Assembly: GCA_005239165.1 (NCBI GenBank)
Contig: RAPG01000004.1
Location: 62,001-126,000, forward strand
Direction: 5' to 3'
From: Allopusillimonas ginsengisoli
GTDB lineage: Bacteria > Pseudomonadota > Gammaproteobacteria > Burkholderiales > Burkholderiaceae_B
DNA length: 64,000 bases
A program made the position numbers and the translations under genes. The notes below the pieces were generated by a model. The model saw nothing but the letters and a program-made list of their open reading frames with translations. It made no database searches and had not been told where the DNA came from. This document shows positions 36,433 through 46,656 of the stretch, in pieces; the first letter of the stretch is position 1; each line of letters opens with the position of its first letter.

Positions 36433-38079
36433 TCATGCACGCAGCAATGCGTCGTCAACCATTTTTTGCGCCTGCTGCAACATCAAGCGCAAATGATCTT
36501 CGCCCTTGAAGCTCTCTGCGTAAATTTTGTAAATGTCTTCCGTACCGGATGGTCGCGCGGCAAACCAGCCGCTGGCGGCTACCACCTTAATTCCGCCAAT
36601 GGCTGCACCGTTTCCTGGCGCGTGATCAAGCACCGCGTCTATGTTCTCGCCAGCCAGTTTGGTGCTCTCAACCTGCCTGGGCGACAATCTTGCCAGCATG
36701 GATTTCTGCTTTGGGGTTGCAGGCGCTTCAAGCCGGTCAGCAACCACATCGCCCAGCTCGCGGGTCAACGCGCAATACTGTTCACCTGGATCACGCCCGC
36801 AGCGTGCGGTAATCTCTGCCGACAGTAAGGCGGGCACAATACCGTCTTTGTCGGTCGTCCATACCGTGCCATCGGTGCGCAGAAACGTCGCACCAGCGCT
36901 TTCTTCACCACCGAAACCCAATGAGCCATCGAACAAGCCATCCACAAACCACTTGAAACCGACGGGCACTTCAAAAAGTGTGCGTCCAAGACGCTGAGCC
37001 ACCCTGTCAATCATCGACGTACTGACTACTGTCTTGCCGATCGCAGCCTGCGTATTCCATTGCGGACGATGCTGGAACAGGTAATCGATGAGCACTGACA
37101 GGTAGTGATTGGGTGCCATTAAACCGCTGCTGCGTGTAACAATGCCATGACGGTCATGATCAGTATCACAGGCGAAGGCGACATCGTATTTGTCCTTGAG
37201 TCCAATCAGTCGCCGCATGGCATACGACGACGAAGGATCCATACGAATTTTTCCGTCCCAGTCCAGCGTCATAAAGGAAAACTGCGGGTCAACCTCTTCA
37301 CTCACTACGGTCAGATCCAACTTGTATCGCTCGGCAATTAACGCCCAGTAGTGCACGCCGGCGCCACCTAGCGGGTCAACACCCAGACGAATACCAGCAT
37401 TGCGTATCACATCGAAATCAACCATGCTGGCAAGATCAGTCACATAGTTATTCAGAAAATCGTGGTCATGTGTGGTCGCTGCCTTGCGTGCCTGGGCTAG
37501 CGGCATACGCCGCACATCCTTCAGACCATCGTCAAGCAAAGCATTGGCGCGGTTCTGAATCCAGCCGGTAACGTCTGTGCTGGCCGGGCCACCATTGGGT
37601 GGGTTGTATTTGAAACCACCATTGTCAGGAGGATTGTGAGATGGCGTAATGACAATGCCATCTGCCAAGCCTGTAGTGCGGCTCAGGTTGTACCCCAGAA
37701 TCGCATGAGAGATGACGGGTGTTGGCGTGTACTCGCCACCTGCCGCAATCAGAGTCTCCACGCGGTTAGCGGCCAGCACCTCCAGTGCACTTTCGAATGC
37801 AGGCTGCGACAACGCATGCGTGTCGATGCCCACATACAGCGGACCAGTAATGCCCTGGCCAGCACGGTATTCACAGATTGCCTGGCTGATCGCCAATACA
37901 TGCCATTCGTTAAAACTGGCCTCAAACGAGGAACCCCGATGCCCGGAGGTACCAAAGGCCACTCGTTGTGCAGGAATGGATGGATCGGGCACATTGCTGT
38001 AATAGGCGTGGACAAGGCTGGAAACGTTCACCAGCAACTCAGCGGGCGCTACCTTGCCAGCCAGCGGGCTGATTTCCAT
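36433..38079 (-). CDS. pgm: phosphoglucomutase (alpha-D-glucose phosphate-specific)
   Basis: A 548-residue Pgm interconverting glucose-1- and glucose-6-phosphate. The first domain has [17 protein letters not shown], the phosphoserine loop is [19 protein letters not shown] (Ser about residue 147), the metal loop is [11 protein letters not shown], and [12 protein letters not shown] and [12 protein letters not shown] follow. Length and motifs match E. coli Pgm. ATG 38079 follows AAGGTT. It connects glycolysis with the alpha-glucan genes further along the window. Confidence 0.97.
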   Translation of the reverse strand: MEISPLAGKVAPAELLVNVSSLVHAYYSNVPDPSIPAQRVAFGTSGHRGSSFEASFNEWHVLAISQAICEYRAGQGITGPLYVGIDTHALSQPAFESALEVLAANRVETLIAAGGEYTPTPVISHAILGYNLSRTTGLADGIVITPSHNPPDNGGFKYNPPNGGPASTDVTGWIQNRANALLDDGLKDVRRMPLAQARKAATTHDHDFLNNYVTDLASMVDFDVIRNAGIRLGVDPLGGAGVHYWALIAERYKLDLTVVSEEVDPQFSFMTLDWDGKIRMDPSSSYAMRRLIGLKDKYDVAFACDTDHDRHGIVTRSSGLMAPNHYLSVLIDYLFQHRPQWNTQAAIGKTVVSTSMIDRVAQRLGRTLFEVPVGFKWFVDGLFDGSLGFGGEESAGATFLRTDGTVWTTDKDGIVPALLSAEITARCGRDPGEQYCALTRELGDVVADRLEAPATPKQKSMLARLSPRQVESTKLAGENIDAVLDHAPGNGAAIGGIKVVAASGWFAARPSGTEDIYKIYAESFKGEDHLRLMLQQAQKMVDDALLRA

Positions 38080-38188
38080 AGATTTAACCTTCTTGTTACT
38101 TTGTTGGTGACAGCATGGCCAGACACATGGCACAAATCTCTCCGGTGCCAAGCCGGCAACAGGTATAGCGACAGGTCATGCTCCCGAT

Positions 38189-39844
38189 TCATAAGGGTTG
38201 CTTCCTGAGCCGGCGATAGCGCCGGATCAAGGCGTTGGTCGAACTGTCGTGCTCGAGACTGGGCTCTTCTTTACTTTCAAGTTCAGGAATAATGCGCTGC
38301 GCCAGCTCTTTGCCCAGCTCAACACCCCACTGATCGAACGAGTCAATGTGCCAGATCGCACCCTGTGTAAAGACGCTATGCTCATACAAGGCAACCAATT
38401 GCCCCAGAGCTTTCGGTGTCAGGCGTTGTACCAAAATAGTATTGGTAGGCCGGTTCCCTTCGCACACGCGATGCGGCACCAGCCAGGCAGGTGTTTCTTC
38501 GTGTTCAACTTGCTGCGTTGTTTTGCCAAACGCCAGGGCTTCGGTTTGCGCAAGCAAGTTGGCGAGCAGAATGTCATGATGTCTGCCCAACGGGTTGAGC
38601 GTCTGGCAAAAGCCGATAAAATCGCACGGCACCAGCCGCGTTCCCTGATGAATCAGTTGATAAAAGGAATGCTGACCGTTGGTGCCGGGCTCACCCCAGC
38701 AAATCGGCGCTGTCGCCACCTCAACGGGTTTGCCATCGAGACCGACATGTTTGCCGTTGCTCTCCATCGTCAGTTGCTGCAAATAAGCAGGAAAACGCTT
38801 CAGATAATGTTCATAGGGCAACACAGCCAAGGTCGATGCGCCCAGAAAATTATTATTCCAGATGGCTAGTAGCCCCATAAGCACGGGCAAATTGTGCTCA
38901 AACGGCGTATAGCGAAAATGCTCGTCCATCTCATGAAACCCGGATAGCATGGCGGAAAAATTATCAGGCCCAATAGCCAGCATGCTGGACAGACCAACGG
39001 CGGAGTCCATAGAGTAGCGGCCGCCAACCCAATCCCATATGCAGAACATATTGTCGGGGTCGATCCCAAACTCCGCCATCCCGTCGGTATTGCTCGACAC
39101 GCCGACGAAATGCCGTTTCACGGCCTGTTCGTCTTTGAGCTTGCCCAGACACCAGACACGGGCGGTGTGCGCATTGGTCAGCGTCTCCAGCGTCTTAAAC
39201 GTCTTGGAGCAGACAATAAACAGCGTTTCCTCAGGATTCAGGTCGCGTGTAGCTTCTTCAAAATCACTACCGTCAATATTAGAGATGAAGCGAAACGTCA
39301 TGTCGCGTTGACTATAGTGACGCAAGGCCTCGAACGCCATGACGGGTCCCAGATCCGACCCACCGATGCCGATGTTAATCACATTGCGAATGGGGCGGCC
39401 CGTATGGCCCAGCCAGCGCCCGCTGCGTACGCTCTCGGAAAAATGTGCCATGTGATCAAGCACCGCACGAACCTCAGGCACAACATTGTCGCCATCGACC
39501 TCAATCCGCTCCCCAGGCTGCGCACGCAGTGCAGTGTCAAGTACTGCACGTTGTTCGCTCACGTTGATTTTTTTGCCGGTGAACATGGCCTCAATACAGC
39601 TGGCCAGCCCGCATTCTTCAGCCAACTGCAGCAGCAGCTTCAGCGTGTCGTCGGTCACACGATTCTTTGAGTAATCAAGATACAAACCTGCACCTTCGGC
39701 AGTCAGACGCTCGCCGCGTTGCGGATCGTCAGCGAAAATCTGCCGCAAATGCAGGTCACGCACTTGTTGATGGTGTGCAACAAGGGCTTGCCATGCGGGG
39801 CGTTCAGTCAGTTGCGGCCCTGCAGTGAGTGGCACATCGTTCAC
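38189..39844 (-). CDS. pgi: glucose-6-phosphate isomerase
   Basis: A 551-residue Pgi (glucose-6-phosphate to fructose-6-phosphate). It has [32 protein letters not shown], the signature [35 protein letters not shown], the active-site histidine in [15 protein letters not shown] and the C-terminal [13 protein letters not shown]. The start is GTG 39844, overlapping the tal stop, so translation is coupled. Confidence 0.96.
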   Translation of the reverse strand: MNDVPLTAGPQLTERPAWQALVAHHQQVRDLHLRQIFADDPQRGERLTAEGAGLYLDYSKNRVTDDTLKLLLQLAEECGLASCIEAMFTGKKINVSEQRAVLDTALRAQPGERIEVDGDNVVPEVRAVLDHMAHFSESVRSGRWLGHTGRPIRNVINIGIGGSDLGPVMAFEALRHYSQRDMTFRFISNIDGSDFEEATRDLNPEETLFIVCSKTFKTLETLTNAHTARVWCLGKLKDEQAVKRHFVGVSSNTDGMAEFGIDPDNMFCIWDWVGGRYSMDSAVGLSSMLAIGPDNFSAMLSGFHEMDEHFRYTPFEHNLPVLMGLLAIWNNNFLGASTLAVLPYEHYLKRFPAYLQQLTMESNGKHVGLDGKPVEVATAPICWGEPGTNGQHSFYQLIHQGTRLVPCDFIGFCQTLNPLGRHHDILLANLLAQTEALAFGKTTQQVEHEETPAWLVPHRVCEGNRPTNTILVQRLTPKALGQLVALYEHSVFTQGAIWHIDSFDQWGVELGKELAQRIIPELESKEEPSLEHDSSTNALIRRYRRLRKQPL

Positions 39845-40946
39845 GACAGCCTCCGTTCTACAGACTGGTTGTCGGCCAGCGCTGCACTCTTGCTTGCGAT
39901 AACTGCCATCAAGTCGCGCCAGGATTTACTGAACGACTCAGCACCCTCTTGCTGCAGGCGGGTCGCCAGGGCTGCGTCGTCCACGCCAGCGCGTGCAAAG
40001 GCAGCGAGAACCTCTTCACCATCGCCGCCGTCTTCCGCCATGCTACTACTCGCCTTGCCGTGATCAGCGAAGGCAAACAGTGTTTTTCCGGAATAGTATT
40101 AATGGTATTGGGTGCGGCCAGAGCTTGCAGGTACAGCGTATCAGGAGCAGCAGGATCCTTCGTGCCAGTGCTTGCCCATAGCAGCGTTTGCGGACGGGCA
40201 CCGGCGTCTGCCAGTTTGCGCCAGCGCGGTGAGTTCAACAGGTCGCGGTACGCCTTGTAAGCGCGTTGCGCGATGGCTATACCCAGACGATTCTGCAGTT
40301 CTGCTGGCACGTCTTCCTTTACGGCGACATCCCAACGACTGATGAAAATGGAGGCAACTGAATGGACCATAGGGTCACGCCCCGCCGCAATGCGCCGCTC
40401 AATACCACGCATGTAGGCTTCGGCCGCCGCAAGGTATTGTTCACGTGAAAACAGCAACGTCACATTAACAGGCACGCCGGCAAAAATCGACGCTTCGATA
40501 GCCTCGACCCCTGCCGGTGTGCCTGGAATTTTGATAAACAGGTTGGGTCGCGCCGCGCGCGCATGAAGTTGTGCGGCCTCGTTGGTCGTGGCCGCTGCAT
40601 CATTGACCAGCAGTGGCGAAACCTCAAGAGACACCCAGCCATCATCTCCCGACGTTGTTTCATGAACAGGACGAAACAGATCGGCCGCCCGGGTCAGATC
40701 TTGTAATGCTAAATTGAAGAACAATGCTTCGCCTGACTTGCCTGCAGCAGCCTGCTCCCGGATGGCGTCATCATAAAAATCGGTTCCCCCGATAGCGTGA
40801 TCAAAAATTGTCGGGTTCGAGGTAAGCCCGGTAATCCCGAATTCATCCAGATAGCGCTGCAGAGTGCCACTGTCCAGCAGTCCACGCGTAATATTGTCGA
40901 GCCACAAGCTTTGTCCAAGTTTTCGGAGCTGTGCGGTAGCGTTCAT
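39841..40946 (-). pseudogene. tal: transaldolase, single-base frameshift
   Basis: Two frames together give a transaldolase of about 368 residues, the usual length of the long Tal type. The first part (from ATG 40946, with GGAG 6 bases upstream) has GITGLTSNPTIFDHAIGG and the Schiff-base lysine in PNLFIKIPGTPAGVEAIE, and loses homology after INTIPEK. The second frame continues AEDGGDGEEVLAAFARAG and ends in [18 protein letters not shown]. Adding one A to the A5 run of the coding strand (T5 at 40083-40087) gives PEKTLFAFADHGK, the expected join. The active-site part is whole. As with arsB and cyoB, error or slippage on the A-tract is likely. Confidence 0.9.
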
Positions 40947-40972
40947 TATGTTCTCCATTACATCTACTATCC

Positions 40973-41650
40973 TCAGCCAGCATAAAACAGGCCCAGCTGA
41001 CGATATTGAATTAAATCGGCTATGCGCTCAATAGTCAGATCGGCCGCAGGGTAAGCAGCGATACTGTCGCGATTAAGGGCGTAATGCCCCTGGCGCGGAA
41101 AAACCGTAGTCAAACGCTGCCCCATCACGTTCTTCATGGCCGCGAGTATGCGCAGCTTGTCATCGACCATGACGTAATGGCGGGCCGGATAGCGCTGCTG
41201 AATGTCGTCCAGCATTTTTTCTTTGTGCACATAGATCAACACCTCACCATCGACCGCCTGCCACAGCCCGGAGCGCTGGATCTTGCGTGGCTGAAGGACT
41301 ACATCGCCGTCCGACAAGATAACCGCCTGCCCCCACTTGCTAACGTGTTCGATGACGTCCAGAGCGCCTGGATACAAGCACTCTGCAAACGGGTAATCGA
41401 GCAAAAACTCCGACATGAGCAACAAGCGATGATCGCTCGTTGCATCCATACGGTAACGTTGCAACGCACCCAAGTAGTCTGCGTAGCCGAGTTCGGTGCG
41501 TAACAATTCGAATATTTCCCAGTAACGATTGCAGTTCGATGCACCGAAGGCGCGCTCCAGATGGGCACGCAGATCGTCTTGAACGCGGTCGTTATTGAGC
41601 AGGGTGTTATCGCAATCGAATAGAAAGACGATCTCGTTACCTGCCGTCAT
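40973..41650 (-). CDS. HAD-superfamily hydrolase
   Basis: A 225-residue phosphatase-type HAD protein. Motif I is IVFLFDCDNTLLNND at residues 7-21 (nucleophile Asp), the cap follows to about residue 95, motif II is AVILSDGDVVL, and motif IV is HYVMVDDKLRILAAM near 165. The start ATG 41650 is preceded by AGGAGG. It reads in the same direction as tal, 26 bases upstream of it, so it may share regulation with the sugar-phosphate genes. The substrate is unknown. Confidence 0.85.
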   Translation of the reverse strand: MTAGNEIVFLFDCDNTLLNNDRVQDDLRAHLERAFGASNCNRYWEIFELLRTELGYADYLGALQRYRMDATSDHRLLLMSEFLLDYPFAECLYPGALDVIEHVSKWGQAVILSDGDVVLQPRKIQRSGLWQAVDGEVLIYVHKEKMLDDIQQRYPARHYVMVDDKLRILAAMKNVMGQRLTTVFPRQGHYALNRDSIAAYPAADLTIERIADLIQYRQLGLFYAG

Positions 41651-42112
41651 AGTGAAGCCTCCTGTAACACAATCTTGCACGTCCATAGCACTTTCATGAT
41701 GACCTGCAGCTTGAATTTCGCAACTACGGCAGGCTGGAAAAGGCGCAGGTTTTGAGTGCTCAACCCAGAAGCAGAGCCAAGCATTACAGTCGCATTGCAG
41801 CGCAACAAAAACGGCTGTCTCAATCTGCTGAAACCAGCCTTCATACCATGGACGCCTGAACCATTAGTAGCAGGTTGGGCACGCCGCGTCCGTCCGCCAC
41901 CGCACATTCAAGATTAACCGTGCCACCAACCTGAACAGACAGGCTCGCATACCCGATACGGAGCGTGACAAACTCAAGGGCGCAGCACAGAAATCTAAAC
42001 AAAACCTCACCGTTGTGCACGCTAACGAACAGACAGCATCATCTCGATATCTATCATTGAAGCAAAGGCTCGCCCGTCGAGTCGCGCGACACATCTACAT
42101 TTCGGAGGCAGT
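41651..42112. other. divergent intergenic region upstream of gcd
   Basis: No gene is supportable in these 462 bases: frames on both strands are short and without ribosome-binding sites or family likeness. It should hold the promoters of the HAD gene (minus) and gcd (plus). CGGAGG stands 5 bases before the gcd ATG. I see no clear operator. Confidence 0.5.
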
Positions 42113-44467
42113 ATGACAGCAACACGCATGCGGCAGAACTTTGGCGCCCGGCTTCTTCTTTTGGGTGCATTGATCGGGTTTGTGCTGTCCATATTCAATT
42201 ATTTTTGGACAGGTAACGGTATTCACGGCACCGGTGGCGTGCTGCTGGTCATCATCACCAGCACGGTGATGATAATTCTTGGCGCGGCGCTCGCACACTG
42301 GCGCACGTCATCATCCAGGACGCATGGCATCTTGCTCGTGCTGCTGCTCATTGTGATTCTCGGCACCGCCTTTGCCGCGTATCTGCTTGAGGCATGGTGG
42401 GTACTGGGCGCGGCAACCCTTGCCTTGATTGGCTGGCTGGTCGACATAGGTAGCGACACCACACCGCAGTCTGTGTCGGCGTCGGGCCTGACTGTCGCAG
42501 TCTTTGCGCTTAGCGCATCATTGGGCGCATTGCTGTTCGGCTACACACCTGAGATACGGGCTGACGAAAACTCATTGACATCAACCTCTGTAACGCAGGC
42601 CGCAAGTTCAACGCCCGCATCCGGACAGGTGAATGTTCGCTATCAGGGCTGGTACACCTTCAATGGCGACCTGAAGGCTCAGAAATTCTCCGCAGCAACC
42701 CAAATTACGCCACAAAACGTAGGGGACCTGAAGAAAGCCTGGGAGGTTCACACGGGCGACGTTTCGACCGGCGATGATACTGTCCCGGCCAGCGACTGGT
42801 CGGCAACGCCGTTGTTCGTCAACGATACAGTGTATGTCGGGACGCCCTTCTATCGTATTTTTGCCCTTGCACCCGACACCGGCAAAGTGAAGTGGAGCTT
42901 TAATCCTCACTCAACCCTCAAAGCATTAACCCAGCCAGACATGAAGTCGCGCGGGGTTGCATACTGGCAGGCTGCTGACCCAATAGCTGAGAAAACCTGT
43001 CAAAAAATGATTTACATGGGCACCATGGATGCCAAGCTCTTTGCAGTTGATGCTGATACCGGCAAGCTGTGTGAAAGTTTTGCTGACCATGGCGTGCTCG
43101 ACATAAATCAGTGGAATACCAGCAACAACAAGTGGCCACTGTCGATACTGCAGCCTCCTACCGTCTATAAAAACCAACTGTTCATTGGCTGGGCCGGCAA
43201 AGACTGGGCAGACTCCGAAGCGCCCCCCGGCACTGTCTTTGCCGTTGATGCACAAACCGGCAAGCTCAACTGGACCTTTAATGCTATTCCACCGCAGGAG
43301 GCCAAAAAGACGGGCACCGCCAACGTCTGGGCGAGTATGTCTGTCGATCCCGAGCATGGCATTTTGTATCTGCCGGTAAGTTCGCCCAGCCCGAATTTCT
43401 ATGGCGGCAACCGCACCGAAAAACTGCCACTCGCCACATCAGTCACAGCCCTGGACACCAAAACCGGCGAGTTGTTATGGAGCCGGCAGCTTGTCCATCA
43501 CGATCTCTGGGATTATGACAGCAATGCGGCACCGACCCTGGTCGACCTTAAACAAGACGGCAAAACCATTCCAGCGCTGGTAGAAACCAGCAAGATGGGC
43601 TTCATCTTTGTGCTTAACCGCCTGACTGGCGAGCCGGTCTATCCGATTACCGAGCATCCCGTGCCTGCCTCGGACGCCTCTGGTGAGCACGCCGCACCGA
43701 CTCAACCCTACCCTGAAGTGCTTGAGCCAACAGTGGGCAGCTTTCCGGGCATTTCTAAACTGGCCGATTGGGCCAGCTTTGGCGAATGTTCCAGAACATA
43801 CAAGAAGCTTCGCCATGACGGCTTGTACACGCCACCTAGCGTGAAAGGCAGCCTGGCGTACCCATCGACGGCAGGTGGCATCGAATGGGGCGGCGGTGCG
43901 GTGGATCCACGCAGCAATGTCTACGTGGTTAACAGTTCAGCCGTAGCTCAGGTATATCAGCTAATACCACGTGAAGAGTATGAGAAAAAGACCAGAAACG
44001 GGACGCCTGACGGCTACTATGCGCAGACAGGCGCACCTTATGGCTTCTACCTGCACAACTTCGTCAATCGCTGGGGCATGCCATGCTGGAAGCCGCCATA
44101 CGGAACATTGTCTGCCTACAACCTCGACACCGGAAAGCTGCTGTGGCGCAAACCCTTTGGTGAAGTACAAAAATGGGGCTTTTACATGCCCGACTCATGG
44201 GGTTCAGTTACCATCGGCGCACCGCTGATCACTAAATCTGGTGTGATCTTTATTGGCGGATCAATGGATGCACGTGTACGTGCCATTGACCTCAAATCAG
44301 GTGATGTGCTGTGGAAAGCTCAGGTGGATGCACCAGCAGTTGCCAACCCCTCTTCTTATGTTTACAGGGGCCGGCAATATATCGTCTTCGTCGTGGGGGG
44401 CAACGCCATACTCAAGCCGCAGGTGTCGGATCAAATTGTGGCCTACACCCTGCCCGATAACAGCTAG
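42113..44467 (+). CDS. gcd: membrane-bound PQQ-dependent glucose dehydrogenase
   Basis: A 784-residue quinoprotein. Five membrane helices fill about residues 12-145, then a periplasmic PQQ propeller begins near VRYQGWYTFNGDLKAQKFSA. Family hallmarks are WSATPLFVNDTVYVGTPFYR, LQPPTVYKNQLFIGWAG, the HHDLWDYDSNAAPTLVDL tryptophan-docking region, GGIEWGGGAVDP and SGVIFIGGSMDARVRAID. It oxidises glucose to gluconolactone in the periplasm and feeds electrons to ubiquinone, thus to the bo-type oxidase encoded nearby. No pqq biosynthesis genes are in the window. Confidence 0.95.
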   Translation: MTATRMRQNFGARLLLLGALIGFVLSIFNYFWTGNGIHGTGGVLLVIITSTVMIILGAALAHWRTSSSRTHGILLVLLLIVILGTAFAAYLLEAWWVLGAATLALIGWLVDIGSDTTPQSVSASGLTVAVFALSASLGALLFGYTPEIRADENSLTSTSVTQAASSTPASGQVNVRYQGWYTFNGDLKAQKFSAATQITPQNVGDLKKAWEVHTGDVSTGDDTVPASDWSATPLFVNDTVYVGTPFYRIFALAPDTGKVKWSFNPHSTLKALTQPDMKSRGVAYWQAADPIAEKTCQKMIYMGTMDAKLFAVDADTGKLCESFADHGVLDINQWNTSNNKWPLSILQPPTVYKNQLFIGWAGKDWADSEAPPGTVFAVDAQTGKLNWTFNAIPPQEAKKTGTANVWASMSVDPEHGILYLPVSSPSPNFYGGNRTEKLPLATSVTALDTKTGELLWSRQLVHHDLWDYDSNAAPTLVDLKQDGKTIPALVETSKMGFIFVLNRLTGEPVYPITEHPVPASDASGEHAAPTQPYPEVLEPTVGSFPGISKLADWASFGECSRTYKKLRHDGLYTPPSVKGSLAYPSTAGGIEWGGGAVDPRSNVYVVNSSAVAQVYQLIPREEYEKKTRNGTPDGYYAQTGAPYGFYLHNFVNRWGMPCWKPPYGTLSAYNLDTGKLLWRKPFGEVQKWGFYMPDSWGSVTIGAPLITKSGVIFIGGSMDARVRAIDLKSGDVLWKAQVDAPAVANPSSYVYRGRQYIVFVVGGNAILKPQVSDQIVAYTLPDNS

Positions 44468-44473
44468 ATGAGG

Positions 44474-44495
44474 CTGCCCAGGGCCGCCTGGGCAG
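44474..44495. terminator. hairpin between converging gcd and Crp/Fnr genes
   Basis: CTGCCCAGG, loop GCCG, CCTGGGCAG form a perfect 9-bp stem starting seven bases after the gcd stop, with the converging regulator gene ending at 44555. Position and stability suit a bidirectional terminator. No T-run follows, so the call is moderate. Confidence 0.5.
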
Positions 44496-44554
44496 TGAAC
44501 AGCGCAGCATCAAGCAGTTTTATGCAGCGCATCAATAATCTGACGCAAATAACG

Positions 44555-45271
44555 TCAGACAGCGTGCCTGGAGAGCAAACGATCAGATTCTTTCTTTACA
44601 ACGGCGTAACATTCACAGACACGCGCTTCCAGCCCGGGGCGATCCAGTACAGCAATTTTGCCGCGACTGTAGTGGATTAGCCCTATGCGCTGTAGTTTTC
44701 CGGCTGCCTTGGTAACCCCAGCCCTGCGCACACCGAGCATATTGGCGATGAGATCTTGTGTCATGATCAGCTCATTGGAGGGCAAACGATCCAGGCTTAA
44801 CAGCAGCCAGCGACACAGTTGCTGCTCCACAGAATGATGCCGATTACATACCGCAGTTTGCGCCATTTGGGTTAACAACGCCTGGGTATAGTGCAACAGC
44901 AGACGCTGCAATGGACCGGCGCCAGAAAACTCATCCTTGAGCAGTTGTGCCTTAATCCGGTAGGCATAGCCAGCGCTTTGCACGACGGCACGACTGGTTG
45001 TCGTCTCGCCACCCATGAAAATGGGAACGCCCACGACGCCGTCATCGCCAACCACCGCAATTTCGGCTGAGCCGCCATCTTCCATGACATAAAGCAGGGA
45101 AACAATAGCGGTAGTAGGAAAATAGGCGTGGTGCAGCAGAACGCCAGACTCCGACACAGCATGCCCAAGCGGCAAATGTATCAGCTCTAGCTGGGGAAGC
45201 AGGCGTGCGTAGTCATCGGCCGGCAACGCAGCCAGCAGATAGTTCTGAATGGGTTCATTTGCAGTCGACAT
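44555..45271 (-). CDS. Crp/Fnr-family transcription regulator
   Basis: A 238-residue protein with an N-terminal cyclic-nucleotide-binding fold (LPLGHAVSESGVLLHHAYFP, then GVVGVPIFMGGETT) and a C-terminal helix-turn-helix QDLIANMLGVRRAGVTKAAG near residues 170-190. It lacks the N-terminal cysteine cluster of Fnr and a clear cAMP-binding phosphate cassette, so its signal is unknown. This subtype, with few conserved sensor residues, is common in Burkholderiales. It is transcribed alone, towards gcd. Confidence 0.85.
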   Translation of the reverse strand: MSTANEPIQNYLLAALPADDYARLLPQLELIHLPLGHAVSESGVLLHHAYFPTTAIVSLLYVMEDGGSAEIAVVGDDGVVGVPIFMGGETTTSRAVVQSAGYAYRIKAQLLKDEFSGAGPLQRLLLHYTQALLTQMAQTAVCNRHHSVEQQLCRWLLLSLDRLPSNELIMTQDLIANMLGVRRAGVTKAAGKLQRIGLIHYSRGKIAVLDRPGLEARVCECYAVVKKESDRLLSRHAV

Positions 45272-45420
45272 AGTTCACGCGAATTGCTCCCAGAGGCCTT
45301 CATAGCAGGCAATCGGCATGCCTGCGAGAAAATACAGCCAAGTGTAGACGACTTGCCGGGTTCTATCCGCCATGTATCCGACTTTATGACTGCGCACTTC
45401 CAGATCTGCGAAATACGCCT

Positions 45421-45840
45421 TTATGACATATCGACCGGCTTGCTGCGCAGCCGCTTGACTTCTCCATGCCTGGTCTTGCGTTGTACACGGCGCCTCTGCG
45501 ATGCGCGGCTTGGTCGAGTCGGTTTGCGCATGGCGGGTTTGTCCAGTGCCGAACGCACCAATGCAATCAGTCGTTCGATGGCATCGGCGCGGTTTTTCTC
45601 CTGGCTGCGAAATGACTGCGCCTTGATGATGATAACGCCGTCTTTGGAAATACGACGGTCTGACAGGGCCAGCAAAGTGGCTTTACTTTCGTCATCCAGG
45701 CTTGATCTGGCCACATCAAAACGAAGATGAACGGCGCTGGATACTTTGTTGACATTTTGGCCACCTGCACCCTGCGCACGAATCATCGAAAATTCGATTT
45801 CGTTCTCGTCCAGGAATACAGTGCCGCTTACATGGAGCAT
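45421..45840 (-). CDS. arfB: alternative ribosome-rescue factor ArfB (peptidyl-tRNA hydrolase)
   Basis: A 139-residue protein with the GGQ catalytic motif in FSMIRAQGAGGQNVNKVSSA (residues about 18-37) that frees peptide from stalled ribosomes. HLRFDV and VIIIKAQSFRSQEKNRADAI follow. A very basic tail (KPTRPSRASQRRRVQRKTRH) is the part that enters the empty mRNA channel in ArfB/YaeJ. Full release factors are much longer, so this is ArfB. It is divergent from panD. Confidence 0.94.
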   Translation of the reverse strand: MLHVSGTVFLDENEIEFSMIRAQGAGGQNVNKVSSAVHLRFDVARSSLDDESKATLLALSDRRISKDGVIIIKAQSFRSQEKNRADAIERLIALVRSALDKPAMRKPTRPSRASQRRRVQRKTRHGEVKRLRSKPVDMS

Positions 45841-45997
45841 GGCTTACTTCACCCTTTAAACCTTGAAGACCGTCACTGGGATGACTAATGCGCAGCGATA
45901 TGTGCTTGCGCCTGGCTTTATTCATGTTGGCGCATCGCGCGCAACCGACGCCCATATTACAATACGCGACCATCCTTCCCTTGAGCAGAGATATTCA

Positions 45998-46411
45998 GTG
46001 AGAAAAATAGTAGGCGGAAAACTTCATGGCATACGCGTTACCGGGGCCGATCTTGAATACCATGGCTCTATTACGCTGGATCCCGATCACTGCGAAGCAG
46101 CCGGTATTTTGCCTATGGAGTTTGTCGAAATCTGGAACAAAAACTCGGGCGCACGCATCAGCACCTATGTTATTTACGGCGAACGTGGCTCGCGGTGCTG
46201 CATACTGAACGGCGCGGCAGCCCGCACTTGCCAGCGCGGCGATGAAGTCATTATCGCCAATTCTATGTACATAAACGAAAACGAGCTCGAAAGCGTCAAG
46301 CCGGCCGTGCTCACGTTTAACCTTGACAATTCCATTAACGAGCGCCTGGGCTACAGCGTAGGGCGTGACGAACAGGGCCGACTTAAGTTCGATATCGTCA
46401 GGCTTGATTAA
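45998..46411 (+). CDS. panD: aspartate 1-decarboxylase
   Basis: A 137-residue PanD that makes beta-alanine for pantothenate and Co[21 protein letters not shown] leads to the self-cleavage site Gly23-Ser24 (YHGSIT), which yields the pyruvoyl group. [20 protein letters not shown] and [16 protein letters not shown] complete the family pattern. GTG 45998 lines up with the usual start (short N-terminus before the K-x-x-x-GKLH strand) and has GAGCAGAG upstream; a longer frame to ATG 45863 adds 45 unconserved residues. Confidence 0.88.
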   Translation: MRKIVGGKLHGIRVTGADLEYHGSITLDPDHCEAAGILPMEFVEIWNKNSGARISTYVIYGERGSRCCILNGAAARTCQRGDEVIIANSMYINENELESVKPAVLTFNLDNSINERLGYSVGRDEQGRLKFDIVRLD

Positions 46412-46524
46412 ACCTGCCTCTCTAAGCCCCGCTGTAGGGGCATTTCCGGCCCTGCGTCCAGGCCCATGTCAAGCCTCAGGTTCTCGCTCAAGCTCAGGCC
46501 CGGGTTCAAACCCGGGTCGAGACA

Positions 46525-46655
46525 CAAGTTCTAGCTCAAGTTCTAGCTCAAGTTCTAGCTCAAGTTCTAGCTCAAGTTCTAGCTCAAGTTCTAGCTCAAG
46601 TTCAGGCCTAGGTCGAGACTCAAGTTCAGGTTCAGGTTCAGGTTCAGGTTCGGGT
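46525..46655. repeat. 12-bp and 6-bp tandem repeat array downstream of malQ
   Basis: Six perfect copies of CAAGTTCTAGCT occupy 46525-46596, followed by degenerate copies and a run of about five TTCAGG hexamers up to 46655, two bases before the malQ stop codon. Related but diverged hexamers (AGGCCC, TCAGGT, AAGCTC) go back to about 46445, and CCCGGGTTCAAACCCGGG is a perfect palindrome at 46499-46516. A small hairpin GCCCC/GGGGC lies at 46426-46441 after panD. The frames across it give only serine-rich or Glu-Leu peptides and are not genes. Confidence 0.9.
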
Positions 46656-46656
46656 T

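Noticed and set aside
46525..46596. Possible CRISPR array
   Set aside because: Units are 12 bases in direct contact with no unique spacers and no cas genes near.
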